From assembly GCF_016734805.1 (NCBI RefSeq), contig NZ_JAERQG010000004.1, positions 62,001 to 126,000 on the forward strand: 64,000 nt of DNA, written 5' to 3'. The notes beneath the pieces were generated by a model, which had not been told where the DNA came from, did not search any database, and worked only from the letters and a program-made list of their open reading frames with translations. The stretch comes from Marivirga atlantica. Its GTDB lineage: Bacteria; Bacteroidota; Bacteroidia; Cytophagales; Cyclobacteriaceae. Positions 43,362 through 52,028 of the stretch are shown one piece after another; within the stretch, counting starts at the first letter, position 1; each line of letters begins with the position of its first letter. A program made the position numbers and the translations under genes.

Positions 43362-43396
43362 CAAAAAAGCCCAAACAACTTTCGTTATTTGGGCTT
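43362..43396 (-). terminator. Terminator of the desaturase gene
   Basis: AAGCCCAAA (43367-43375) and TTTGGGCTT (43388-43396) form a 9-bp stem; the A run at 43363-43368 reads as a T tract on the minus strand, so it terminates transcription from 44490. Confidence 0.8.
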
Positions 43397-43419
43397 CAAA
43401 TATCTAAATAAGATGCTCT

Positions 43420-44490
43420 CTAGGCAATACTACCTATCATCTTTAAATGCTTGGTATGTGATTTCATTGCTGCAATCATTGTAGGAAACTCATTATAAGC
43501 CACGTTAAATTGCTCACAGGTTTCCTTAACCAATTTATTGATAGCAGGATAATGCACATGGCTTATTTTAGGGAATAAGTGATGCTCTACCTGAAAATTC
43601 AATCCACCAGTGTACCAATTCAGAACTTTACTCTTGGTGCCAAAATTAGCTGTAGTTCTTATTTGGTGAATGGCCCATTCAGTAGGAATGATTCGCTCAC
43701 CTTTAACAGGTACATCATGGAAATCTGTTTCTTCCACTACGTGTGCCAATTGAAACACAACGCCAATGGTATAACCCGTAATAGCTGTTACAACCAAATA
43801 GCCTACAAGCGTAGCAATTAGACCTTTCATTAAAATTGGAAGGATAAAAAAGGTGGTAATATAAGCCAGCTTTGTTAACCAAAAGATCAAATGCTCCTTA
43901 AAACTCATTTTTGCCAATTCTGTATCAGCTACTTTTCCTGTAAAGTACTTTTTGAAATCTTGAAAAAACACCCAGAATGAGTATGAAGTAGCATAAAGTG
44001 GATAAGCATAAATATGCTGATATTTATGATACCATCTTTTCTTTTGATGTGTGCTTACACGTATAAATGGCCCAATATTGATATCGTCATCCATTCCTTC
44101 AATGTTAGTAAAGGAATGGTGATTTTTGTTGTGCTTATTTTTCCAAATGAAAACAACGCCACCCATAAGGTTGAGCGTTAATCCCATCATATAATTAACA
44201 TGTTTGTTATTTGAGAAGCTCCCATGTGCGCCATCATGCATCACATTGAAACCGATTGCTGCAAGGTTTAAACCAAAAAGCGCACAAAGCACAATTGATA
44301 ACCAGGCAGGCATAGAAATAAAAACTATGGCTGTGTACAATGAAGCAAACGCAACCAACAAAATAGTTGCCTTTGTATATAATCTACTATTTCCCCAGGT
44401 ATTGATGTTATTCGATTTAAAATATTCATCTACCCTTTTCTTTAAAACGGGAAAGAAGTTATTGGTATTGATTCTTTCTGCTGAATGCAT
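43420..44490 (-). CDS. Membrane fatty acid desaturase
   Basis: 356 residues with four hydrophobic helices. Three histidine boxes are intact: HDGAH (85-89), HNKNHH (120-125) and QVEHH (about residue 306). The Gln-for-His in the last box is typical of front-end (delta-5/6-like) acyl desaturases, but no cytochrome b5 domain is fused. It inserts a double bond into acyl chains, probably for membrane fluidity. The upstream 331-bp region holds its promoter. Confidence 0.9.
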   Translation of the reverse strand: MHSAERINTNNFFPVLKKRVDEYFKSNNINTWGNSRLYTKATILLVAFASLYTAIVFISMPAWLSIVLCALFGLNLAAIGFNVMHDGAHGSFSNNKHVNYMMGLTLNLMGGVVFIWKNKHNKNHHSFTNIEGMDDDINIGPFIRVSTHQKKRWYHKYQHIYAYPLYATSYSFWVFFQDFKKYFTGKVADTELAKMSFKEHLIFWLTKLAYITTFFILPILMKGLIATLVGYLVVTAITGYTIGVVFQLAHVVEETDFHDVPVKGERIIPTEWAIHQIRTTANFGTKSKVLNWYTGGLNFQVEHHLFPKISHVHYPAINKLVKETCEQFNVAYNEFPTMIAAMKSHTKHLKMIGSIA

Positions 44491-44821
44491 GTACTATTGT
44501 TTTAATGATTCCTAAAGATAAAGCTTATTACACTTACTTATTGTTTTTATCTTTAATAAAAGGTTATTTTTTTCAAAATTGCAAGTTTGTTGAACAAGCT
44601 TCCATTATCACTTACACAATGTTCAACATTTTTTTTCTTGACGACCAAAATGTCATCCGAATTACTTTCACACAAAGAAAATCAGTTTTGACTATTATTT
44701 AGAAAACAAAAAGCTATACCTTAAAGTCATTTAGATGATAAAAAAGTTCAATTAAGTGAATAATAAAAAATCCGCGTCAATAAAAGCATCGTAAGTAGAC
44801 AACCATTAGTAAACTGAGCAA
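44491..44821. promoter_or_regulatory. Divergent intergenic region
   Basis: 331 bp without a convincing gene. It holds TGTTGAAC (44588-44595) and GTTCAACA (44621-44628), an 8-bp inverted repeat with a 25-nt centre followed by a T run; it could be an operator for the desaturase promoter or a weak terminator. A 65-codon ORF at 44505 has no coding character. Confidence 0.45.
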
Positions 44822-45520
44822 TTGAATAATAAGACTGCCATACTTTTTTTTAGTAGAACTGCCAATTCTGAGGCGGATCATAAGCAGTGGTCAAAAAATA
44901 ATCACCTCAATCACTCTGTTGCTAGTTTACTAATTCAAAATGCTTTAAATCAACTCAAGAAAACGCAACAAAGCTTTTATCATTTTGATGAGCACCTACA
45001 ATGTGGCAATCACTTTGGTGAGAAGCTAAGCAATGCTTTCGAAGCCTTATATGAAAAAGGATTTAGTTCTGTAATTGCGATAGGCAATGACAGTTTAAAT
45101 TGGCATAACATCAATTGGAATGAGCTTTTTGAAAGTTTGCAGCAAGGTCATTCTGTTTTAGGACCTAACTATAGAGGTGGTGCTTATTTAATTGGTATAC
45201 ATAAAAGAAATTTCGATAAAGCTAGTTTTCAAAAACTACCGTGGCAACAACCTTTACTTTACCAGGCTCTTAATCAACACTTGGGTGAAAATGCCACAGT
45301 GCTAGAAACTACAAAAGAGCGTGATTTCAACACATTTCATGATCTTCTACTATTTATTAAAGCTCAACGCCAGCAAATAGCTCTTAAATCGATACAATCT
45401 GTATTAAGATCTATTTTAATAGTTAGCACACCTTCATTCAATAACAAAAAAGGTAAACACCTACTTTCTGGCTTTAGAGCCGGCTATACCCTCCGTCCAC
45501 CACCATTCTTCTACGCTTAA
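44822..45520 (+). CDS. Degenerate DUF2064 (TIGR04282-like) protein
   Basis: 232 residues from a TTG start at 44822; no good ATG is nearby. It aligns with the gene at 2272: FFSRTA for the N-terminal FVKNPE, IGNDSLNWH where the active family has IGSDC, and LGPNYRGGAYLIG where it has GPSTDGGYYLLG. The Lys/Arg-rich KxxTRL loop and the SDC acid position are lost, so it is probably catalytically altered or inactive. It has a C-terminal extension ending in a Pro/Phe-rich tail. It lies 42 bp before the ABC transporter operon. Confidence 0.65.
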   Translation: MNNKTAILFFSRTANSEADHKQWSKNNHLNHSVASLLIQNALNQLKKTQQSFYHFDEHLQCGNHFGEKLSNAFEALYEKGFSSVIAIGNDSLNWHNINWNELFESLQQGHSVLGPNYRGGAYLIGIHKRNFDKASFQKLPWQQPLLYQALNQHLGENATVLETTKERDFNTFHDLLLFIKAQRQQIALKSIQSVLRSILIVSTPSFNNKKGKHLLSGFRAGYTLRPPPFFYA

Positions 45521-45562
45521 TCCGCAGGTAGAAAAATATTAAACTTACTTAAAACAGCTTAA

Positions 45563-46792
45563 ATGAAAGCGAAAAAGGCTATTAATGGCTTTTTCTTCTC
45601 ATTCATGCTTGTTGCGCTAATAAACTGTTCTCAAAAAGAGGAAAAGCAACAAACAAATTGGAAGGAAGCCTCATGGGAGAAAATTGAAGCATCATCAGAA
45701 AATACTGAAGTAAACTTTATGATGTGGCAGGGAAGCCCAGTTATGAACAATTATATTAATAACTATGTGATTCCTGCTTTAAAAGAAAAGTATAAGATTG
45801 ACCTGAAGATCAGTAGTGGTCAGGGGCCTGAAATAGTTCAATTGCTTATGAATGAAAAACAGGCAGCAAGCGACCAGGGCCAAATTGATATGGTTTGGAT
45901 AAATGGTGAAACCTTTTTCCAATTAAGAAAAATTGAAGGCCTGTATGGTCCTTTTGTTCAACAGCTTCCTAATGCAGAGTACATCGATTTTGATGATCCA
46001 TTTATCAGCATTGATTTTCAGCAAAACATCAATAACATGGAAGCACCATGGGGTATTAGCCAGTTTGCCTTCGTGTATGATAGTGCCAAAGTTGCTAACC
46101 CTCCGAAAAATCTTACAGCGCTTACAGCTTTCGTGAAAGCTAATCCCGGAACCTTCACTATTTCAAATGATTTTTCAGGCATGACACTTCTTAAGGCCTT
46201 TCTGGCTGAGCTTGGCGGAAGTCCCAATAGTTTGGATGGTAGCTTCGACCAGCAAAAATATGATACACTGTCGAATCAACTTTGGCAATGGATCAATGAA
46301 AACAAGCAATATTTCTGGAAAGAAGGAAGCACATTCCCTAAAGAACACAGCCGTATGGATCAGATGTTTGCCTCAGGCGAGCTCCTATTATCTTACGGAT
46401 TTGCCGAAGGTGGAATTGAAGAAAAAGTGATACAAGGTTTATTCCCCAAAACTACACGTGGTTATGCTTGGAAAAATGGTACCGTCCTAAATTCTAATTA
46501 TCTGGGTATTACCTATAATGCAAAGAATATTGCCGGAGCCTTAACAGTGATAAATTTCCTCTTATCACCTGAAGCTCAACTTAAAAAGGCTGACCCGGGT
46601 GGTGCGAATGCAAATACCGTATTGGATATGGATAAGCTCCCTGAAGAATGGCAGAAGAAATTCCAAACGATTACTACTCGGCAATATGGCCCTTCTCTTG
46701 ATGAATTACGCACTCACGCCATCAAGGAGCCAGCCCCTGAGTATATGTTAAAATTATATGAAGATTTCAGAACCCATGTTATTGAAAAATAG
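45563..46792 (+). CDS. ABC transporter substrate-binding lipoprotein (YnjB-like)
   Basis: 409 residues. Lipoprotein signal ending ALINC (Cys about 22). A two-lobe periplasmic binding fold of the YnjB/iron-thiamine type is seen in MMWQGSPVMNNYI, IDMVWINGETF, APWGISQFAFVYDS, FLLSPEAQLKKADPGG and TTRQYGPSLDEL. It delivers a small ligand to the permeases encoded next; the next gene overlaps its 3' end. Substrate unknown; the co-encoded nucleoside hydrolase suggests a nucleoside-like ligand. Confidence 0.85.
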   Translation: MKAKKAINGFFFSFMLVALINCSQKEEKQQTNWKEASWEKIEASSENTEVNFMMWQGSPVMNNYINNYVIPALKEKYKIDLKISSGQGPEIVQLLMNEKQAASDQGQIDMVWINGETFFQLRKIEGLYGPFVQQLPNAEYIDFDDPFISIDFQQNINNMEAPWGISQFAFVYDSAKVANPPKNLTALTAFVKANPGTFTISNDFSGMTLLKAFLAELGGSPNSLDGSFDQQKYDTLSNQLWQWINENKQYFWKEGSTFPKEHSRMDQMFASGELLLSYGFAEGGIEEKVIQGLFPKTTRGYAWKNGTVLNSNYLGITYNAKNIAGALTVINFLLSPEAQLKKADPGGANANTVLDMDKLPEEWQKKFQTITTRQYGPSLDELRTHAIKEPAPEYMLKLYEDFRTHVIEK

Positions 46793-47633
46793 AGGTAACA
46801 TAGGAATTCTACTCTTTTTTGGAGTCATCATAATGCCATTTGCGATAGCATTCCTTTATGCCCTATTATACAGTTTTGGGCTCGTGGGAATATTAAATGA
46901 CGGCTTCACAATAGCGTATTGGCTTACAGTATTGTCCGCTCCGCAGCTTGGCTATAGTTTTCTATATAGCGCGCTTATTGCAGCTGTATCGGTAATATTT
47001 TCCGTTGGCTTATCACTATTTACTGTTTTATACCTGAAAAAAGCGCTAAACAAGCCCTTTATCAATTTTATGCTTTACATGCCCTTGGCTATTCCGGGTA
47101 TTGTATCCGCATTCTTTACATATCAGTTATTTGCTCGAACAGGTTTCTTTTCAAGGCTAAGTTATCAACTTGGTATCATTACTGAAGCAGCTTCCTTTCC
47201 TGATCTTATAAACGATCAATTTGCCTTCGGTATCATCCTGACCTTCATCAGTCTATTAGCACCATTTTTCATATTGTTCTATCTAAATCTTTATAAGAAT
47301 GAGAACCTTGAAGCGCTGGAAAGAGTGGCAATCTCTTTAGGTGCAAACCCTAAACTTGCTACATTAAAAGTTAGCCTACCAATTTTGCTAAAGAAGTCTC
47401 AGACAGTTGTTCTCCTCTATTTTATATTTCTGCTGGGCGCTTATGAAGTCCCACTTATTTTAGGGCAGGAATCTCCACAGATGTTATCAGTATTGATATT
47501 ACAGGAGCTAAGACAGTTTGACCTCAACAAAATTCCGGAAGGTTATACCATGGCTGTCATATATACTTCAGTTGTGAGCCTAATTACTTTTTTCATTTTC
47601 AGATCTCAAAAAAATAAAGTGATACATGGTTAA
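46776..47633 (+). CDS. ABC transporter permease (first)
   Basis: 285 residues from ATG 46776 (an upstream ATG at 46758 would extend the overlap). Six hydrophobic helices; the EAA loop is LEALERVAISLGANPKLATLKVSLP, the cytoplasmic coupling helix for the ATPase. It forms the membrane channel with the next permease. Overlaps both neighbours. Confidence 0.85.
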   Translation: MLLKNRGNIGILLFFGVIIMPFAIAFLYALLYSFGLVGILNDGFTIAYWLTVLSAPQLGYSFLYSALIAAVSVIFSVGLSLFTVLYLKKALNKPFINFMLYMPLAIPGIVSAFFTYQLFARTGFFSRLSYQLGIITEAASFPDLINDQFAFGIILTFISLLAPFFILFYLNLYKNENLEALERVAISLGANPKLATLKVSLPILLKKSQTVVLLYFIFLLGAYEVPLILGQESPQMLSVLILQELRQFDLNKIPEGYTMAVIYTSVVSLITFFIFRSQKNKVIHG

Positions 47634-48399
47634 AAGCTGGAAACCCTTTTTTGTCACAATTCTGATTGTACTGGTATTATTTCCTTTTATATACCTTCTG
47701 CTGCTTTCTATGTCTTCTGGTTGGGCGTTCCCTCAGATCATTCCTTCTAATTTTGGATTTGATAATTGGAAAGCAATCACACAATCAGAGGTAGGGCTTT
47801 TTACGGCATTAATGAATTCTATTCTTATTGCGCTTACAGTGGCGTCTATTGCTACTTTTGGTGGCTTTATACTGAGTAGAATTGTTGCTTACCACAAGCA
47901 AAAAAACAGCCTTATTTTAATCAGTTATTTCCCTTATATACTTAGCCCGGTAGTATTTGGAGCCTGCCTGAGCTTTTTCTTTATGAAAGTAAACCTATTT
48001 GGAAATATGGGAGGAGTCATAATTGCACAACTGATTATAAGTCTGCCATATGCCCTAATATTTTTCGGAAGTTTTTGGAACGAGAAAAATAGGAATATAG
48101 AAAATCTGGTCGCCACCCTAGGTGGTAATAAAATTGTAAGTTTTGTAAAAGTGCTTCTACCATTAGCAAAGGGCTTACTCCTAGTCTGTTTTTTTCAGAC
48201 TTTCCTTATCTCATGGTTTGAATACGGGCTTACCGCAATCATTGGTCTTGGCAAAGTGCAAACATTGACCATCAAAGTATTTCTTTATATAAAAGAGGCC
48301 AATTTTTTCTACGGAGCACTCAGCAGCTGCCTGCTGATTATGCCTCCTGTCATATTACTTTACTTAAACAAAAGATTTGTATTTAACAGAATGAGCTAA
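47626..48399 (+). CDS. ABC transporter permease (second)
   Basis: 257 residues, six hydrophobic helices. The coupling loop NIENLVATLGGNKIVSFVKVLLPLAKG corresponds to the EAA motif in degenerate form. It overlaps the first permease by 8 bp and shares its stop base with the ATPase start. Binding-protein, two permeases and ATPase together match the E. coli ynjBCD-type layout except that the permease is split into two genes. Confidence 0.82.
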   Translation: MVKSWKPFFVTILIVLVLFPFIYLLLLSMSSGWAFPQIIPSNFGFDNWKAITQSEVGLFTALMNSILIALTVASIATFGGFILSRIVAYHKQKNSLILISYFPYILSPVVFGACLSFFFMKVNLFGNMGGVIIAQLIISLPYALIFFGSFWNEKNRNIENLVATLGGNKIVSFVKVLLPLAKGLLLVCFFQTFLISWFEYGLTAIIGLGKVQTLTIKVFLYIKEANFFYGALSSCLLIMPPVILLYLNKRFVFNRMS

Positions 48400-49139
48400 T
48401 GCATCTGGAAATTGAAAAAATAAGCAAATCCTACGGAAATGAAGAGGTTATCAAGGACCTTAGCCTTCAGCTGGAAGCTAACAAAACGCTCAGCATTTTA
48501 GGTAAATCAGGCTGTGGAAAAACCACTATGCTTAAAATTATTGCGGGTTTAACAAAGCCTGACAATGGTAGCATTAAAATGGCCGGAAAAGATATTTCTG
48601 ATCTTTCTCCGGAAAAGAGAGGCATAGTCTATCTATATCAGGAGGATTTACTTTTCCCACACCTTAATGTGTTTGAAAATATTGCTTTTGGCTTAAGAAT
48701 AAGGAAGGAAAATGAAGCAGACATCAACAGAAAAGTGAATGAAATGCTTCTCTTTCTTGAACTGGAGAAGCAAGCGCAAAGGATGCCTCATGAATTATCA
48801 GGAGGACAACGACAACGAGTGTCTTTTGGCAGAGCCATTATCATCAACCCTTCAATTCTTTTACTTGACGAACCCTTTGGAAGCCTGGACAGTGGCACAC
48901 GTCAAAGAATGCAACACTTGTTCAAGGACATGGCAGATAAATTCCAAATCACTTCTCTGCTTGTAACACATGATTTAAAAGAAGCTATTCTCATGGGTGA
49001 TCAGATAGGCTTTATGAAGAAAGGAAGACTTCAGGTTTATAACTCAAGAGATGAGTTCATAAATGATCCACAAACGGGAGTGCAAAGTGAACTACATTTC
49101 TGGGAGGGCTTAAAAAATGAAAAAACAGAACAGCTATAA
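48399..49139 (+). CDS. ABC transporter ATP-binding protein
   Basis: 246 residues. Walker A GKSGCGKTT (35-43), Q-loop YLYQEDLLFPHLNVFENIAFGLR, signature LSGGQRQRVSFGRA, Walker B SILLLDEPFGSLD and the H-loop LLVTHD are all present. It powers the transporter encoded upstream. Followed after 9 bp by the nucleoside hydrolase, so one operon. Confidence 0.93.
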   Translation: MHLEIEKISKSYGNEEVIKDLSLQLEANKTLSILGKSGCGKTTMLKIIAGLTKPDNGSIKMAGKDISDLSPEKRGIVYLYQEDLLFPHLNVFENIAFGLRIRKENEADINRKVNEMLLFLELEKQAQRMPHELSGGQRQRVSFGRAIIINPSILLLDEPFGSLDSGTRQRMQHLFKDMADKFQITSLLVTHDLKEAILMGDQIGFMKKGRLQVYNSRDEFINDPQTGVQSELHFWEGLKNEKTEQL

Positions 49140-49148
49140 CAGCATACT

Positions 49149-50075
49149 ATGAATGAACAAAAACAAAATATTTGGATAGATACTGATTTAGCAGTTGGTA
49201 AAAAAAGAACACACAAACCGGGTTATTGCGATGTTGACGATGGCTACGCAGTATTACAGCTTCTAAAGAATGATCAAATAACTATATCAGGAATAAGTAC
49301 TGTATTTGGGAATACCAGTATAGAGAATGCTTATGAAATTGCTGCTGATATATGCGATAAATACGCTACCTACGAAATACCCTATTTTAAAGGAGCAGAG
49401 GCTGCGCTTGATCCGCAAAAAGTGGAGCATAACGAAGCCACTCTCGCTCTGGCCGAAAAGCTTAAAAATAACAGGCTTAAAATTTTAGCCATTGGTCCTG
49501 CGACTAACGTAGCCATAGTGCTACTAAAGAATCCTGAGCTTGCCAAAAATATTGAGGAAGTGGTTCTTGTGGCAGGAAGAAGAAAGCCAACCGATTATTT
49601 CAACATAGGTTCAAAAGGCAACAGAGCTCCTGATCTCAATTTCGATTTAGATAATCTGGCTTTTGAAGTAATGTTTCAGGCAGGCATTCCTGTAACACTC
49701 TGCCCTTTTGAAATAAGTAGCAAAGTGTGGATTACTGATGAAGATTTACAAAAACTTGCAAAGAGTGATTCAGCCAACCAGTGGCTGGCAAATCACTCAG
49801 AGGCGTGGCTGAACCAGTGGCTTGAACAGGGCGCTCAAGGCTTTAATCCATTCGATGTGTTGGCGAGTCATTACCTCATTGCTCCTGAGCTTATAAAAAG
49901 TGAAATGCTATCAGCCAAACTTGAACTACACCTCAATGACCAGATACCTGAAAATCCTAATCAGCAATTCAAGAATTACCTGCTTTGTGGCGATGAAGGC
50001 CTTTACAAAGTGAAATACTGCTTTGATGTGGCAGATGGGTATCATCAGGCATTAATTGAATCTTTAACCAAATAA
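49149..50075 (+). CDS. Nucleoside hydrolase (IUNH family), unusual N-terminal metal motif
   Basis: 308 residues. IUNH fold: the N-terminal WIDTD (D11, D13) and the CDVDDGYAV block (D28, D30, D31) correspond to the calcium-binding DxDxxxDD motif, but are separated by an insertion of about ten residues (AVGKKRTHKPG). ILAIGPATNVA, VLVAGRRKPTDYFN and NFDLDN follow. It should hydrolyse an N-glycosidic bond of a ribonucleoside in the cytoplasm. It is downstream of an ABC transporter and upstream of a kinase and a radical SAM enzyme. The insertion may signal a non-standard nucleoside. Confidence 0.82.
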   Translation: MNEQKQNIWIDTDLAVGKKRTHKPGYCDVDDGYAVLQLLKNDQITISGISTVFGNTSIENAYEIAADICDKYATYEIPYFKGAEAALDPQKVEHNEATLALAEKLKNNRLKILAIGPATNVAIVLLKNPELAKNIEEVVLVAGRRKPTDYFNIGSKGNRAPDLNFDLDNLAFEVMFQAGIPVTLCPFEISSKVWITDEDLQKLAKSDSANQWLANHSEAWLNQWLEQGAQGFNPFDVLASHYLIAPELIKSEMLSAKLELHLNDQIPENPNQQFKNYLLCGDEGLYKVKYCFDVADGYHQALIESLTK

Positions 50076-50077
50076 AT

Positions 50078-51067
50078 ATGCACCTACAGAAAGACACTGA
50101 ACTCATAAATAATTTCTTAAAGTCGAACAACTGGATTTCTTCGGATGAAGAAGTGACAGTATTAGAAGTACCAGGAGAAGGCAACATGAACTTCACTCTA
50201 AGGTGTAAATTAAACAGCGGCAAAAGTTTTATACTAAAGCAAAGTAGAGATTTTGTTGAAAAATATCCGCAAATAGCTGCCCCTGAACAAAGGGTATTGG
50301 AAGAAGCCAGGTTTTATGATTTCATAAAGGATGATGCTTTCCTAAGAGATAGAACACCTAGCGTACTTCAACTGGATCGTGAATCTCATATCATGATGAT
50401 GGAAGACCTTGGTGAAGGGAGTGACTATACTGCTTTATACAAAAAGGATGTTCAGTTAAAAGAAAATGAACTCGAAGAACTGATTGCCTTTATAGCGCAC
50501 TTGCATAAAAACTTCAATAAGCAGAACTGCAAAGAAACTATAACCAATAGGGAAATGCGCGCACTCAACCATGAGCATATATTCGTGCTGCCTTTCGAAA
50601 AGGATAACGGGCTAAACCTCGATGACATCATGCCCGGTTTAGCTGAAGTATCAAACCTGGCAACTAATAATAGCAAGTTAAAAGAAGCAGTAAAGTCACT
50701 TGGGCAGCAATACCTTGAAGATGGGGCACAACTGTTACATGGTGATTATTTTCCGGGCAGTTGGTTAAAAACAGCAAATGGAATTAAAATTATTGATCCT
50801 GAATTCTGCTTTTTTGGGCCTGCTGAATTTGAATTAGGTGTTTGTTTGGCTCATTTATACATGGCAGAACAACCCAAAGAGTTCATTCAAAAAGCCATCA
50901 ACATTTATAAAAAAGACGCCCCCCTTAATGATATGCTCATGATGAAATTCATGGCTGTGGAAATGCTGAGAAGAATCTTAGGGGTTGCTCAGTTGCCACT
51001 TCAACTTTCCCTGAACGAACGCAAGGCACTTGTTGAAAGGAGCATTCTAATAATCACTGAATATTGA
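50078..51067 (+). CDS. APH/choline-kinase-fold small-molecule kinase (methylthioribose-kinase-like)
   Basis: 329 residues. Protein-kinase-like fold: GNMNFTLRCKLNSGKSFILKQ (nucleotide loop and lysine), MMEDLGEGSDYTALY (hinge), LLHGDYFPGSWL (catalytic Asp) and IIDPEFCFFGPAEFELGVCLAHL (DPEF in place of the DFG-type metal motif, as in 5-methylthioribose kinase). It probably phosphorylates a sugar or a nucleoside-derived compound. Two bases separate it from the nucleoside hydrolase. The exact substrate cannot be inferred. Confidence 0.78.
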   Translation: MHLQKDTELINNFLKSNNWISSDEEVTVLEVPGEGNMNFTLRCKLNSGKSFILKQSRDFVEKYPQIAAPEQRVLEEARFYDFIKDDAFLRDRTPSVLQLDRESHIMMMEDLGEGSDYTALYKKDVQLKENELEELIAFIAHLHKNFNKQNCKETITNREMRALNHEHIFVLPFEKDNGLNLDDIMPGLAEVSNLATNNSKLKEAVKSLGQQYLEDGAQLLHGDYFPGSWLKTANGIKIIDPEFCFFGPAEFELGVCLAHLYMAEQPKEFIQKAINIYKKDAPLNDMLMMKFMAVEMLRRILGVAQLPLQLSLNERKALVERSILIITEY

Positions 51068-51068
51068 T

Positions 51069-52025
51069 ATGATGGAAAAACCAAACTTCAATAACTACGA
51101 TCAAATCTACTGGGCCTTTACGCAATTGTGCAATGACCAATGCATCCACTGTTATAACAGTTCTGGCCCCAAAGGCACAAGAATATCGGAGGAAGAATGC
51201 CTGGCAATTGTGAATAATTTACCGGATAACCTCAATAAGCTTATTCTGAGTGGCGGTGAACCGCTTGCAGAGAAAAAGATACTTTATGCTATTCTGGAAG
51301 CTGTTGAGAAAAAGTATGATGGCAAATTACAGGTAGCACTGCAGTTTAATGGTGATTTACTAAACCCTAAAATATTAGGAGAGCTTATCCATTTAGGCGT
51401 TGATCATTTTTCTATAGCCAGTATAGACAGGTATCATAAAAAGCAGGGCGAAAGAAAAGAAGTTTTAGCAGCATTATTTGAAAGCCAGAGAGTAAAACTA
51501 AGAGAAGGCCAGCCAAAAACTAAAAGATCTGACAATACAAAGATTGAAGCGCCTCAGCTTACCTACGGTTTTTTCGGAGCTACTGAAGATATGTGGCTTG
51601 GAGGAAACTGGGCAAGGGGAAGAGCACTGGAGCATGATATATGGAAAAAAGATGGCACGCATAACTTTTGCGCCATTCACTCAGGCGCCATAGGTTTCAT
51701 CGACAAAAAGAATGATGACATTACACAGGAACTTTCCATCCAGCTATGGAAAGTTAATCCATGTTGCCCGGGAACAGTGACACCAATGGGTGATGCAAGA
51801 AAAGAGAAGGTAGCTGATATTGTTGAGCGCATGAGCAAACATGAGGTTATGAAAAAACTAAATGCCGGCAATATTTATCAAATCGGTGAATCAATCGGGA
51901 TATCCGAAGCTTATGCCCGCCAGCGAGCCAAAGAATTGAAAAACGTCTGCCTATGGTGCGATGAATTCTTTACCAAGCATTACGATATGAAAGAACAACA
52001 AGAAAAAACAACCACTAACAAATAA
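51069..52025 (+). CDS. Radical SAM enzyme with extra C-terminal cysteines
   Basis: 318 residues. CNDQCIHC (C21, C25, C28) is the CxxxCxxC cluster motif and ILSGGEPL the GGE motif that binds SAM. A substrate-binding barrel follows, then C-terminal cysteines (NPCCPG, NVCLWC) suggesting a SPASM/twitch auxiliary cluster. With the nucleoside hydrolase and kinase it could act in nucleobase salvage; queuine lyase (QueL), which uses radical SAM chemistry together with a nucleosidase, is one precedent. That assignment is a hypothesis. Starts one base after the kinase stop. Confidence 0.8.
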   Translation: MMEKPNFNNYDQIYWAFTQLCNDQCIHCYNSSGPKGTRISEEECLAIVNNLPDNLNKLILSGGEPLAEKKILYAILEAVEKKYDGKLQVALQFNGDLLNPKILGELIHLGVDHFSIASIDRYHKKQGERKEVLAALFESQRVKLREGQPKTKRSDNTKIEAPQLTYGFFGATEDMWLGGNWARGRALEHDIWKKDGTHNFCAIHSGAIGFIDKKNDDITQELSIQLWKVNPCCPGTVTPMGDARKEKVADIVERMSKHEVMKKLNAGNIYQIGESIGISEAYARQRAKELKNVCLWCDEFFTKHYDMKEQQEKTTTNK

Positions 52026-52028
52026 AAG

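Noticed and set aside
44505-44702. 65-codon ORF in the desaturase upstream region
   Set aside because: Composition is AT-rich intergenic, no recognisable start signal or family, and it overlaps the probable promoter region.
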